This document shows positions 31,714 through 41,228 of a stretch of 64,000 bases of DNA, in pieces. The stretch lies in the NCBI RefSeq assembly GCF_002482975.1, contig NZ_DLHA01000017.1, positions 211,700 through 275,699 on the forward strand. Reading direction: 5' to 3'. Below the pieces are notes generated by a model that did not search any database, had not been told where the DNA came from, and saw only the letters and a list, made by a program, of their open reading frames with translations. The position numbers and the translations under genes were made by a program. Numbering within the stretch: position 1 is the stretch's first letter; the number at the start of each line of letters is the position of its first letter. The stretch comes from Flavobacterium sp. UBA7680. Lineage in GTDB: Bacteria; Bacteroidota; Bacteroidia; Flavobacteriales; Flavobacteriaceae.

Positions 31714-33396
31714 TTAAAACTGGAAATATATAAACGGTTGTGAACCGGCAACCGCTGTCGCGTAAACGATCCAGTAAACAAAGCCCAGAATTATTGCTTT
31801 TATTAGTAATGGCGTTTTATCAAAAACCAATTTCATTTTGTCTGTGATAACTTCTGGTAAGAAATGCCAAACGTATCCAAATAACATTAATAAGAATACA
31901 TTTTTATATCCTAAAACAATAGCTTTCCAGTTTTGCGGTTCGAAAGTTAACTGACCAATATTATTGATTACCTGCAAGGCTGTTTCGAAATCTCTGGCGC
32001 GGAAAAAGATCCAGCAGAAAACTACAAAATGGAATGTAATTAGAATCGAGAAAAATCTCCATAAGAAATTACTTTTTCCGTCTTTTTTAGAAGGAAAGAA
32101 TTCAAGGAAGATTTTATGAACCGCTAAAGCTAATCCATGTAAAGCTCCCCAAACAATAAATTGCGCTCCGGCTCCGTGCCACAATCCGCCTAAAAGCATT
32201 GTGGTAAAAAGGTTTAGATTGGTTACTAACGTTTGTTTTCTTTTATTCGAAAGCAGAAATGACAAACAAAATAATGCAATTGAAATTGAAGCAATAATCA
32301 ACGGAATTATACTTGTATTGTAACTTGTGATTCCCCAAAGTAATAATCCGAAGAAGAATAAACTTGGAAATAAGAATCCGGCGAACGAACCTTCTCTGTT
32401 TCCTCCTATCGAAATGTATAAGAAATCTTTTAACCAGGTTGAAAGTGAAATGTGCCATCTTCTCCAGAAATCGGTAATAGAAGTTGATTTATATGGCGTT
32501 CTAAAGTTGGCTGGTAATTTGAATCCTAGCAATAAAGCGATTCCAATTGCCATATCTGAATATCCTGAAAAATCGCAATAAATTTGAATAGCATATCCGT
32601 AAGATGCCATTAAATTTTCGAACGAAGTGTAATTTAAAGGCGTATCAAAAACACGATCTACAAAGTTTATAGAGATGTAATTTGAAATTACCGTTTTCTT
32701 AATTAATCCGCCAATGATCAAAAACAAGGCATTGTTTACATCTTGTCTTGTTAAGTTTAGCTTTTGATAAATCTGCGGAAGAAAATCTTTTGCACGTACA
32801 ATTGGCCCGGCAACTAACTGCGGGAAAAACGAAACGAAAAATAAATATTCGATGTAATTCTTCGTTGGTTTAATTTCTTCACGATAAATCTCGATAATGT
32901 AACTCATCGATTGGAAAGTATAAAACGAAATTCCGACAGGAAGAAAAATGTCATGAAATTTAAAATGTCCATTGAACATATCGTTGTATGTCCCTATCAT
33001 AAAGTTCATGTACTTGAAATAACCCAATAATCCCAAATTCAGGATTACACTTATAACCAAATATACTTTCTTGGTAGCGACTTTTGTTTCTTTATAGATA
33101 ATTTGGCTCAAGCCATAATCCACAACTGAAGAAAGTAATAATAGTAAAAAGTAAATTCCACTTGACTTATAATAAAAGAAAAGCGAGAAGAGAATAACGT
33201 ACGTTAATCTTAAATAAAATGTTTTGCGTAAAAAGCCGTACACAAAATAAAAAACAAGAAATAATCCTAAGAATAAACCTGTATTAAATAATAGTTTTTC
33301 GTCTGGATTATAAATAAACCAGCCTTTAACTTGTTCTATTGTAATTGCACCAAAATTTTGGATGAACCAATTATTGATGTTATCTATTGTTATCAA
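31714..33396 (-). CDS. MBOAT O-acyltransferase (AlgI-like)
   Basis: This 560-residue membrane-bound O-acyltransferase has about 11-12 membrane helices. Typical AlgI/DltB-family segments are LPVGISFYTFQSMSYIIEIY, FFPQLVAGPIVRAKDFLPQI, DFSGYSDMAIGIALLLGF, DFWRRWHISLSTWLKDFLYI, and the catalytic-histidine stretch GGLWHGAGAQFIVWGALHG. It moves acyl groups, usually acetyl, across the inner membrane onto an extracytoplasmic polymer. One base separates it from the LysM-SGNH gene and that gene overlaps another SGNH gene, giving a three-gene acetylation operon transcribed from the far end. Confidence 0.93.
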   Translation of the reverse strand: MITIDNINNWFIQNFGAITIEQVKGWFIYNPDEKLLFNTGLFLGLFLVFYFVYGFLRKTFYLRLTYVILFSLFFYYKSSGIYFLLLLLSSVVDYGLSQIIYKETKVATKKVYLVISVILNLGLLGYFKYMNFMIGTYNDMFNGHFKFHDIFLPVGISFYTFQSMSYIIEIYREEIKPTKNYIEYLFFVSFFPQLVAGPIVRAKDFLPQIYQKLNLTRQDVNNALFLIIGGLIKKTVISNYISINFVDRVFDTPLNYTSFENLMASYGYAIQIYCDFSGYSDMAIGIALLLGFKLPANFRTPYKSTSITDFWRRWHISLSTWLKDFLYISIGGNREGSFAGFLFPSLFFFGLLLWGITSYNTSIIPLIIASISIALFCLSFLLSNKRKQTLVTNLNLFTTMLLGGLWHGAGAQFIVWGALHGLALAVHKIFLEFFPSKKDGKSNFLWRFFSILITFHFVVFCWIFFRARDFETALQVINNIGQLTFEPQNWKAIVLGYKNVFLLMLFGYVWHFLPEVITDKMKLVFDKTPLLIKAIILGFVYWIVYATAVAGSQPFIYFQF

Positions 33397-33397
33397 C

Positions 33398-34816
33398 TTA
33401 CTTCTTTAATTTAAAATTATCGTATGCTTTTAAAAATGCCTCTGAAAACAAATTTCCTTGTTTTTCGTATCCTTTTTTAGAATAATGAACCCAATCAGGA
33501 CCAATTAATTTTGCCGATTTTAGATTTCGAATTCCTTCCATTCCGCCAAATTCATCGTATAAATCCCAAACTGCAAAACCATCTGTCTGCGCGATTTCAA
33601 TAATTTGTTTGGTGTAATCTTGAATAAAAGTGTTTGGTCTTTTTCTTAGAAGAGACGGCGGCGGCGTCATAACAATTATCGGAACATTTATATTCTGCGC
33701 TTTTATATTGCTTATAAATTCTCTTAATTGTTTGATGTAATTTCCTGATTCTAGTTTTTCGTAACTTTCATTTGTTCCGAGTGAAAATACCAGCATATCC
33801 GGATGCAAAGCTTTTAACTGCTCAAAAAATAACGGATATTTATTATAATCTGAATATTTTGCTCCGTTCACTCCAATGCCGCTGTAAATTAATCCCGGTG
33901 CATCTTTTTCTAAAAATATTCCGTTTAGTTGGAATTTTGAAGCTTTTTTATTCGGAATCAAATAAATCTTATCCAAAGCTTTTTCTGAATTATAATAGTG
34001 TGAATACGAATCAGATTCCATGTTTAAAGAAACATATTCAGACGTTTTTATATTTCTGGACTGTGTTTCGTTTGTTGGAATTCTTAATATTCTTCCTGCA
34101 CGAATGTTATTTGATTTTAGCGAATTTGCTCTTTTTATTTCGGTAATCGAAACGTTGTATTTATCTGCAATTACAGAAATCGCTTCTCCTTTTTTAATTT
34201 TATGCTTAATTATTTTTGGTTCTGCTGTTTCAATAAATTTTGTTTGAGATGCTGTTGACAAATCAAACATATCTTCGTTTTGAGGGGTTATTATTTTTAT
34301 TGAATTGAACTTATATACCGGATCTTTAATATTCAGTTCTAAAACAAATCCGCCAGAATCTCTCCAAAGTCCTATTCCGCTTAAACCAACAGGATAATTT
34401 CTAATCGGATATATATTCCGATACGTTTCCCAAACTCTGTTGCAGCGAAAACGCTCGTTATAAGATCCGTTTGTTTTAGCCAGTTGATACGGAAAAACTA
34501 ATCCACGACCGGCATTTCCAAATTTTCTTTGCAGATTTTTCCTGATTTCATTGGTCATTAAATCTCCCTGAATGTGAGAATCTCCAATATGAACAATATT
34601 TATTTTTTGATTGTTGTCGCTTTCATTGTCTTTTAATTTCTTAAAAAAACTTTCTAAAACTGTCGCATTATAAATATTATTCCCGTTGAAAGATTCAACT
34701 GTTGTTGAATCGATTTTACTAACCATATTTTTAGTTATTGGAGGTGAAACTGGATTTTGCGGTTTATCATTTGTTGAGAAAAATAGACAACAAAAGAAAA
34801 TAATAAGTTTATTCAT
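33398..34816 (-). CDS. SGNH esterase with inserted LysM domain
   Basis: This 472-residue exported protein is a GDSL/SGNH hydrolase: nucleophile Ser80 in VHIGDSHIQGD, Asn349 in SLGTNESY, and Asp441-x-x-His444 in PDWVHYSKKGY. A LysM domain (about 202-247, HKIKKGEAISVIADKYNVS, NIRAGRILRIP) is inserted between the first and later blocks. LysM binds GlcNAc-containing polymers such as peptidoglycan. With the MBOAT gene one base downstream, the simplest reading is an O-acetyltransferase or acetylesterase acting on peptidoglycan or a similar glycan in the periplasm. It overlaps the second SGNH gene by 8 bases. The N-terminus is hydrophobic with a possible lipoprotein or signal-peptide character. Confidence 0.88.
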   Translation of the reverse strand: MNKLIIFFCCLFFSTNDKPQNPVSPPITKNMVSKIDSTTVESFNGNNIYNATVLESFFKKLKDNESDNNQKINIVHIGDSHIQGDLMTNEIRKNLQRKFGNAGRGLVFPYQLAKTNGSYNERFRCNRVWETYRNIYPIRNYPVGLSGIGLWRDSGGFVLELNIKDPVYKFNSIKIITPQNEDMFDLSTASQTKFIETAEPKIIKHKIKKGEAISVIADKYNVSITEIKRANSLKSNNIRAGRILRIPTNETQSRNIKTSEYVSLNMESDSYSHYYNSEKALDKIYLIPNKKASKFQLNGIFLEKDAPGLIYSGIGVNGAKYSDYNKYPLFFEQLKALHPDMLVFSLGTNESYEKLESGNYIKQLREFISNIKAQNINVPIIVMTPPPSLLRKRPNTFIQDYTKQIIEIAQTDGFAVWDLYDEFGGMEGIRNLKSAKLIGPDWVHYSKKGYEKQGNLFSEAFLKAYDNFKLKK

Positions 34817-36290
34817 TTACGCTATCTTTTTCTACAGAGACGGAATCTGCTTTGGGTTTTCTAATCGCTTTAGGTCTAACGCCTGTTTCACGTTTTTGAC
34901 GTAAAATTTTATATTGTTCGTATCCGTTATTTAACTGACTGTATAACAAATTACCAATTGCTTTTGCACCTCTTTGGTTAAAGTGTGTGTAATCTTTATT
35001 GGCTTTTGCCGGAGTTTCATCAACCCATTTTACCATCGATCCGTCACCGCCCATTAAGGTATATAAATTTACAAATCCTGATTCGGTTTCTAAAGCATAT
35101 TTTTTCTGTGCTTTCATTAATGGAACAACTGCAGAATCGGTTTTCATTTCTAAATCGTATTTAGTCGATTTATCTGCGGTTGAAACAATTAAAATAGAAA
35201 CTCCCGGAAATGATTCTTTTATTTTATTTACGGTTTTTGTCATTCCTTTTTCGTACCAGAAATAGTTTTTGGTTCCATAATTCAATACGTTAGTTCCGTA
35301 GTGAAGTACGATTAAATCGTATTTCAGGTTATTATCAAAGGCTTGCATTACGCTGGCATCAAACATAGAAATTGGCAATCCTGAATTTCCTCTTTGAGAG
35401 AAATTATCAACGTGAACACCAATACCGTTATCAAAATTAAATCCGTAAATTGGAATTGAATCGGCGTGAATAAAGTTTGCTTTGAAAGCTTTTATACTTC
35501 CCGAAGTAACTTTTAAAGTGTTTACTAAGTTGTTTGGAGAAAGGCTTTTTTTCAAGGTATCTTTTCCGATAATGAAATTTACGTTTCCTCTTTTAGATGC
35601 TCTTCCATAAAATAAGGTTGGATTATCTAAAGTAGTAGTATGTTTTGGAAGTCCCGCTTCATACTGAACCCAGGTTGGGTTTGTTTGATCATTTGCAAAA
35701 AACACGTGTCCGTTTACACCAAAAGGGCTTGTGGGTCTTTTTACATTTAAATATGATTGTGTTTTCCAGTTTTTAGAATAGGTAGCTTTAACAGAACCTC
35801 TTGACGCTGCAGATTCTGAAGTTATGGATACAAAACCAACACCATTTCCGCCAAAGCGGTCCTGATAATTGTTACGCACATCCTGAACAATTAAATCTCC
35901 ATCGGTCATAGAATCTCCGTAATAAGCAATTCTAACATGCCTTTGCGGATTTTGTTCGAGTTGATATAATTTTTCGTAAAAAGAAATCAGGTATTGATAT
36001 CCTTTGTAATTATCGAAGGTTTCAGATGGAAATTCGATCCCTTCAGAAGCATCATAAACAATTTTCTGCTGACCCAATTTACGCTCGCTTTCTTCGATGC
36101 TGTCACTCTTTAGCGACAATGAATCTTTAGCTACTGACTCCAGAAGCAGGCTGTCTATAAGTACATTTTTGGAATCTACTTTACTATCAGAAAATATTTT
36201 ATCTGGTAAGATTTGTTTAAAACCAATAAAAGCAACAAATGCCAATGCTACGATTGCGAAAGATTGAAAGAAATATGACTTAGTATTCAC
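34809..36290 (-). CDS. SGNH hydrolase, second in the MBOAT operon
   Basis: This 493-residue protein has an N-terminal membrane anchor (about residues 8-25), a Ser/Asp-rich linker (36-70), and an SGNH domain with Ser127 in AYYGDSMTDGD, a VLHYGTNVL block and the C-terminal DYTHFNQRGAK with the catalytic Asp and His. It resembles the AlgJ/AlgX/PatB-like partners that complete acetyl transfer after the MBOAT protein. The tail (from about 455) is Lys/Arg-rich with KPKAD and VSVEKD. It is the first gene of the operon SGNH - LysM-SGNH - MBOAT. No promoter consensus was found in the 269-base gap upstream, which otherwise holds only the HmuY terminator. Confidence 0.87.
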   Translation of the reverse strand: MNTKSYFFQSFAIVALAFVAFIGFKQILPDKIFSDSKVDSKNVLIDSLLLESVAKDSLSLKSDSIEESERKLGQQKIVYDASEGIEFPSETFDNYKGYQYLISFYEKLYQLEQNPQRHVRIAYYGDSMTDGDLIVQDVRNNYQDRFGGNGVGFVSITSESAASRGSVKATYSKNWKTQSYLNVKRPTSPFGVNGHVFFANDQTNPTWVQYEAGLPKHTTTLDNPTLFYGRASKRGNVNFIIGKDTLKKSLSPNNLVNTLKVTSGSIKAFKANFIHADSIPIYGFNFDNGIGVHVDNFSQRGNSGLPISMFDASVMQAFDNNLKYDLIVLHYGTNVLNYGTKNYFWYEKGMTKTVNKIKESFPGVSILIVSTADKSTKYDLEMKTDSAVVPLMKAQKKYALETESGFVNLYTLMGGDGSMVKWVDETPAKANKDYTHFNQRGAKAIGNLLYSQLNNGYEQYKILRQKRETGVRPKAIRKPKADSVSVEKDSVNE

Positions 36291-36414
36291 TTAATAAATT
36301 AAATTTAAAGAAATAACTACGAATATTTAAAATTGTTGTAAAATTCCTATTAATTCGTAATGGATAAATGTAGACAAAGATAGAATTAAACATTCATTTT
36401 TAATAATAAAGAAA

Positions 36415-36446
36415 TAAAAAAAAGAGGTTAGATAAATCTAACCTCT
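36415..36446 (-). terminator. Terminator of the HmuY operon
   Basis: AGAGGTTAGAT (36423-36433) pairs with ATCTAACCTCT (36436-36446). On the minus strand it is followed by a run of T. It sits 114 bases after the HmuY stop. Confidence 0.82.
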
Positions 36447-36559
36447 AAATCAAAAAAAAATAAAAAAAACAAAGCTAATGATTAACTAAATTTTTGATGT
36501 TAAAACATCATAACCTAGAATGAAATAATCTTTATAATCTTTAGATTTTTCATTATGAA

Positions 36560-37978
36560 TTATTTCAAGATAGCATATTGAAATTTAGGGAAACCTCTTT
36601 CACCTGTAGCGCTTGCTCCACCAGTAAATTTCAATTTGTAGATATTTCCTGCAGGATCTTTAACTACGAAGAAACGATCCGTTTTTAATACAAATTGAGA
36701 AACAGGAATTCCATCAGCACCTACTGCACTTGTGCTTCTCCAGTTTGAACCAATATTTCTTTGGTCTTCTGTAAATTTAGCGTTGTCAACATTTGCTAAT
36801 GTAAATGCATCATATGTAAAAGCAGTTGTAAGTACTTGGTATGCTTTTGCACCACCTTTTAAGTTACTCAATACAAAATCTGGGTAATAGTAAGGTGTAG
36901 GTGTAGCACCTGGAATTATGTTTGTAAATGTTGTAAAGTTAAGATCCCATTGTGCTTTTTGAGGCTCAACATCAACTGTTTTCTTGTCTAATAAACTAAA
37001 GAATGTAAAGTTAAATGCAGTATTTTTAGATACTATAACTTCGCTATGAGTTGTTGCAGCGATATCAGCGTATTGAACTTTATAATCGTTTCCACTTTTC
37101 AAAACTCTGATTTTTTTCCATCCTCTTGAAGTTCCACCAGCAGATCCTTCAGATCCTGAAGCAGGTGTAGTTGTTGAAGGATTACTTCCCATATTGATTA
37201 AGTAAACTTTGTTTTCAGAATCTGTAGCAGAAACTTCAGCAATAGCAGTTGTTTTAGTAAAATCTCCAGTTGGATCATCAATTTGACTTGCATTTCCTTG
37301 TCCTTGAGAAATAATCATCGTTTCATCAGCTACCTGAACTTCATCTATGTTTGAAGTTGTTAATACTTTAGCTGCCATTTTTAAAGAGCTGTTTAATACT
37401 ACTCTGAATTTATCTCCTGAATAGAATCCTAAATCCCAAGATGTTCTAACAACTTTTGTCATAGTTCCACTGCTCAAATCAACATAAACTTGATTTGGCT
37501 CTAAAGAACCACCAACTTCTGGAGACAAAGCACTTCCTAAAGAAGCTGTTTCAGTAAAGTTTACCTGGATAGATTTGTTTTCAGCAATTGTAGTATTGAT
37601 AGTAGCACTTACAATTGTAAAAACAACTTTTTTAGTTTTATTTTCACCTTCAACAGCATCTTTTAGCTTGTTAAAAGTAAAACTTACAGAAGAAACATTT
37701 TGTCCAAAAGGAACTACAATCGTATTTGCAGCAGCAGCTGGTAAAGTTGTAAAATCTGTACCACTAACAACATCAGTTTCAACAAATGATAGTGTTACAG
37801 TTCCTGCAGCAGCAGTAGGAGTAGCAAATTTTATTTCGATTGGAGTTGCTGCAGCAGTTAAGTTAACTGAAGTTGCTGCAAAAGCAATTGAATTTACAAC
37901 AGGTGCATCATCGTCACTATTACAAGCTGTAAAAGCAAGTAAAACGAAAGAAAGGATTAAAATAATGTTTTTTTTCAT
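36560..37978 (-). CDS. HmuY family haem-binding lipoprotein
   Basis: This 472-residue lipoprotein (lipobox FTAC, then NSDDD) has an N-terminal beta-rich domain (about 30-145) that resembles a Calx-beta-like repeat (GTDFTTLP, FGQNVSSVSFTF) and a C-terminal HmuY-like part (from about 150) with GGSLEPNQVYVDLSSG, TSWDLGFYSGDKFRVVLNSS and AQWDLNFTTF. HmuY proteins capture haem at the cell surface and deliver it to a TonB receptor. It lies 12 bases after the receptor gene, so they form one operon. It is about twice the length of the classical Porphyromonas HmuY. Haem binding is inferred; ligand residues cannot be fixed by eye. Confidence 0.85.
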   Translation of the reverse strand: MKKNIILILSFVLLAFTACNSDDDAPVVNSIAFAATSVNLTAAATPIEIKFATPTAAAGTVTLSFVETDVVSGTDFTTLPAAAANTIVVPFGQNVSSVSFTFNKLKDAVEGENKTKKVVFTIVSATINTTIAENKSIQVNFTETASLGSALSPEVGGSLEPNQVYVDLSSGTMTKVVRTSWDLGFYSGDKFRVVLNSSLKMAAKVLTTSNIDEVQVADETMIISQGQGNASQIDDPTGDFTKTTAIAEVSATDSENKVYLINMGSNPSTTTPASGSEGSAGGTSRGWKKIRVLKSGNDYKVQYADIAATTHSEVIVSKNTAFNFTFFSLLDKKTVDVEPQKAQWDLNFTTFTNIIPGATPTPYYYPDFVLSNLKGGAKAYQVLTTAFTYDAFTLANVDNAKFTEDQRNIGSNWRSTSAVGADGIPVSQFVLKTDRFFVVKDPAGNIYKLKFTGGASATGERGFPKFQYAILK

Positions 37979-37990
37979 GGTATTTATATA

Positions 37991-40150
37991 TTAATTAAAA
38001 TTTAGGTTATACGTAAGTTTAAGAAAATAGGAACGTCCATATCCTAACAGTAAATCTGAACTTCCAGAAGCATGAGCTCCTCCTCCAGTGGAACCTCCTC
38101 CATTTTGAATCGTTTGTACACTTGTAATGTCAAATAAGTTTCTAGCTCCAACAGTAACTTCAAATTGGTTCTTAAAGAATAATTTACGGATAGAAGCATC
38201 CATCCAGCTATAAGGTTTTATTTCACTTAAAAAGAATTTAGTACTTCCATCTGTATCTGTTCCTGCTACAAATTGTTGTTGTTCTCCATTGTATTTATAA
38301 AACAAAGCAATCAAAGTATTCCATTTAGGGATGTTGTATGAAATGTTGGAGTTTAAACGTAACGAATACAAGAATTTATCATCTGAAGTTACATTCACAG
38401 CTGCTAAATCTAATTTTCGAGAAATTCCAACTAAAGCAGCACCAACCTGTACATTCCAATTTTTATAAGAATATTGTTCTGTAGTTGAAATATTCCACAT
38501 TTTATATTTATTGATATTTACATATCTGTAATTTTGAGTAGGAGTTGCTTGAGTCATTACCAAATCAATTCTATCATCTACATCCATATAAGTTACAGCC
38601 AGATTATTTGCAATCTGAGCTCCTGAATTAAAAAGACAAGATCTTTTAAAACTCAATTCATAAGAAGTACTTTGCTCTGGAACTAAGTCCGGATTACCCT
38701 GAAGATTATGATTTGAATCTACAAAATAGGTGTATAATTCATCAAAATTTGGTGTACGATACGCTTTCCCAACTGAGGCTCTGGCTTCTAAACCTTTTTT
38801 GAATAAATATCTTAAACCTAAAGAACTTGCATATTGATTATCAAAATACGATTGAAAAGAATAGCGAATTCCCGGGCGAATAGAGAATTTGTCTGTCAAA
38901 TTAATTTCGGCTACAGTAAAAATGTCGTAATTTTCGAATTTTCTTCTTATGTCTGTTAACTGCTGGTTATCATCTTTAAAGGTTCCAGCCGTTGCATCAT
39001 AAAATCCATTTTCATTCGTAATCTCATATCCCAATTGAAAATCAACTTTTTTACTATCGAAGAAATTGCTTAAAGTTCCCGTAGAATAAAAAACTTCTTT
39101 AGATTGATAGGTTTGTCTCTGATTCGCAAATTCATTTCCTGTTTCAATTTGATAATTGAATTTCTCTACATCACGTTCTTGTTTTTGTTCAGAAACGGAA
39201 ATATTATAATTTAATTTAGAAAAAAGTTTTCCGTTAGAATTTAGATGATGAAAATAACGGTTGGTAATATAACGTCTGTCATTTGCAAAATAGGTCTCAG
39301 GAAAAGGGTAATTATCCTGCGGAACTAAGATTGGGTTGTAATAATGAACATTTTCTCCGTAGTAATCAAATTTGTAGAAAATCCTAAAATCATTTTTCTG
39401 ATATCCTAAAATTGCATTTCCTACTAATTGTTCTTTTGGAAGTTGTGTATACCCTCTTAAACCATCGTTTAAATCGTAATCTTTACCTTCTCTATTATCA
39501 AAATATCCTGAAAAATCATTACGATTTCCTCCAACATTTATAAACCAATTTTCATTAAAATTGTGCGCTATTTTAGCAGACTGAATATGACGGCCTTTGT
39601 CAAACAAGGCATATTCTTTACCAACGGTTTCTTCCTGAACAGTTGCAGCTATCTGCCATTTATATCCGCCGCCTTTTTTTGTTATAATATTTAAAACACC
39701 GCTTACAGCATTAGCACCATGTGTAACTCCCATTGAACCTTCAATAATTTCAATGCGTTCAACATCATCAAGGTTTACTTGGGTTAAATCAACATTTGTC
39801 CCCATTCCGGTATCACTTACTAAAGGAATATTGTCAACTAAAATTTTAAAATATTGCGAATCCAGTCCAAACATAGATACTGTTGAACGTCCATCTTCTC
39901 CACTAGTTTTAATAGTAATATTTAAATATTGATTTAAAACATCCGAAAGATTATTTGCGGCCAATTGTTTTATAGTCTCTTTTGAAATTACTCGAACATT
40001 AAATACTGATTTCTTTATTGATTGCGGTTCTAATTGCCCTGTTACAACCACTTCCGAAAGTTTTTCTTGAGACGCAATAGTATCTTTTTGCTGTGCAAAT
40101 GAGATTTGACAGAAAGTTAATACAGCAAAAAGGGATAGTTTTATTTTCAT
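37991..40150 (-). CDS. TonB-dependent receptor (HmuR-like)
   Basis: This 719-residue outer-membrane receptor has a signal peptide (cleaved after ISFAQ), a TonB box region (LSEVVVTGQL), a plug domain with NLSDVLNQYLNI, VERIEIIEGSMGVTHGANAV and GVLNIITKKGGG, and a 22-strand-type barrel. The barrel contains ASVGKAYRTPNFDELY and GNPDLVPEQSTSYE, like the FRAP/NPDL motifs of haem receptors. It ends in a C-terminal aromatic strand (LTYNLNFN). The HmuY gene lies directly downstream. Together they predict haem uptake; other metal complexes remain possible. It is expressed from a promoter divergent from the DUF6607 gene. Confidence 0.9.
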   Translation of the reverse strand: MKIKLSLFAVLTFCQISFAQQKDTIASQEKLSEVVVTGQLEPQSIKKSVFNVRVISKETIKQLAANNLSDVLNQYLNITIKTSGEDGRSTVSMFGLDSQYFKILVDNIPLVSDTGMGTNVDLTQVNLDDVERIEIIEGSMGVTHGANAVSGVLNIITKKGGGYKWQIAATVQEETVGKEYALFDKGRHIQSAKIAHNFNENWFINVGGNRNDFSGYFDNREGKDYDLNDGLRGYTQLPKEQLVGNAILGYQKNDFRIFYKFDYYGENVHYYNPILVPQDNYPFPETYFANDRRYITNRYFHHLNSNGKLFSKLNYNISVSEQKQERDVEKFNYQIETGNEFANQRQTYQSKEVFYSTGTLSNFFDSKKVDFQLGYEITNENGFYDATAGTFKDDNQQLTDIRRKFENYDIFTVAEINLTDKFSIRPGIRYSFQSYFDNQYASSLGLRYLFKKGLEARASVGKAYRTPNFDELYTYFVDSNHNLQGNPDLVPEQSTSYELSFKRSCLFNSGAQIANNLAVTYMDVDDRIDLVMTQATPTQNYRYVNINKYKMWNISTTEQYSYKNWNVQVGAALVGISRKLDLAAVNVTSDDKFLYSLRLNSNISYNIPKWNTLIALFYKYNGEQQQFVAGTDTDGSTKFFLSEIKPYSWMDASIRKLFFKNQFEVTVGARNLFDITSVQTIQNGGGSTGGGAHASGSSDLLLGYGRSYFLKLTYNLNFN

Positions 40151-40176
40151 TATTTTTATTCAATCTTAATAATCGG

Positions 40177-40228
40177 TGCAAATATATAACTATTTTTAAT
40201 TGTTCTAAATAAAATTTATATATTTGCA
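40177..40228. promoter_or_regulatory. Symmetrical divergent promoter
   Basis: TGCAAATATATAA (40177-40189) and TTATATATTTGCA (40216-40228) are perfect inverted 13-mers. Each contains TATATTTG, a TAnnTTTG -7 element: the left one faces the TonB receptor (minus), the right one faces the DUF6607 gene (plus). A TTG (40200-40202) lies 16 bases before the right element. The symmetry suggests shared control of both transcripts. Confidence 0.65.
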
Positions 40229-40252
40229 AAAATTAAAAACAAATAATAAGTT

Positions 40253-41155
40253 ATGATTTCAAAAAGCCTTTATTTTTCAGCCATTATGGCTTTGACATGT
40301 GGTCTTGGTTTTAGTCAGGACAAGAAACAACAAGACATAAAATCAATTAAATCTATGTGTGGTTGTTATGAAGTGAAGTTCAACTTTGCTGAAACTTTTC
40401 AATATGCTAAAGATTCGGCTACATACAAACCTTCACAAACTAAACATGAATCTGCTTTAGAGTGGGTTGAATTGTTAGAAGATACTCCAAACAAAATTAT
40501 TATGCAGCACTTATTAATTGTAAGTGATGATATGATTATCAAGCACTGGAGACAAGATTGGTTATTTGAAAACACAGACTTATATTCTTTTGATAAAGGA
40601 ACATCTTGGAAATATAAAAAACTTGACAAAAAAGCTGTTAAAGGTCAATGGACTCAAAAAGTATATCAGGTAGATGATAGTCCAAGATATGAAGGATCTT
40701 CAACTTGGGTACACGTTGACGGACAAGATTACTGGACTAACGTTGCTGATGCTCCGCTTCCAAGAAGAGAACAGACAAAACGTAATGACTATAATGTTTT
40801 AAAAAGAAGAAACATTCACGAAATCACTGCTACAGGATGGAATCATGAGCAAGATAACGACAAACTTATTCGTGATGACGCTGGAAAAGATGTTTTGTTA
40901 GCACAAGAAAAAGGTTTTGATGTTTATACTAAAGTTCCAGACATCAAATGTATCGCTGCTCAAAAATGGTGGAAAGAAAACAATGTCCTTTGGAAAAATG
41001 TTCGTGACAAATGGCAGACTCTTTTCGACAGACATAAAGACTTAAACTTAGAAGCTAAAGTTGATAGAAAAGCGCTTTATTCTCTTTTGTTTGATTTAAA
41101 ACCAACTGCAACAAAAGCAGAATCTGATGCAATTATCGACAAGTTCGTAAAATAA
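40253..41155 (+). CDS. DUF6607 family exported protein
   Basis: This 300-residue protein with a signal peptide (to about LGFSQ) matches DUF6607: CGCYEVKFNFAETF, HWRQDWLFENTDLYSFD, KGQWTQKVYQVDDSPRYEGS, PLPRREQTKRNDYNVL and TATGWNHEQDN. The family is of unknown function. It is divergent from the haem receptor/HmuY operon through a symmetrical promoter pair, so it is probably induced together with it and may help process or store the imported ligand; that is inference. Its DGQDYW and CIAAQKWW segments are rich in aromatic residues. Confidence 0.84.
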   Translation: MISKSLYFSAIMALTCGLGFSQDKKQQDIKSIKSMCGCYEVKFNFAETFQYAKDSATYKPSQTKHESALEWVELLEDTPNKIIMQHLLIVSDDMIIKHWRQDWLFENTDLYSFDKGTSWKYKKLDKKAVKGQWTQKVYQVDDSPRYEGSSTWVHVDGQDYWTNVADAPLPRREQTKRNDYNVLKRRNIHEITATGWNHEQDNDKLIRDDAGKDVLLAQEKGFDVYTKVPDIKCIAAQKWWKENNVLWKNVRDKWQTLFDRHKDLNLEAKVDRKALYSLLFDLKPTATKAESDAIIDKFVK

Positions 41156-41176
41156 AAAATGTTTGTGTTAGTTGTA

Positions 41177-41210
41177 AAAAAGCCGGTAATTTTAATATTA
41201 CCGGCTTTTT
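41177..41210. terminator. Bidirectional terminator
   Basis: AAAAAGCCGGTAAT (41177-41190) pairs perfectly with ATTACCGGCTTTTT (41197-41210). It serves the DUF6607 gene and the convergent SusD gene. Confidence 0.9.
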
Positions 41211-41228
41211 TTGCTCTATAATAATTGG

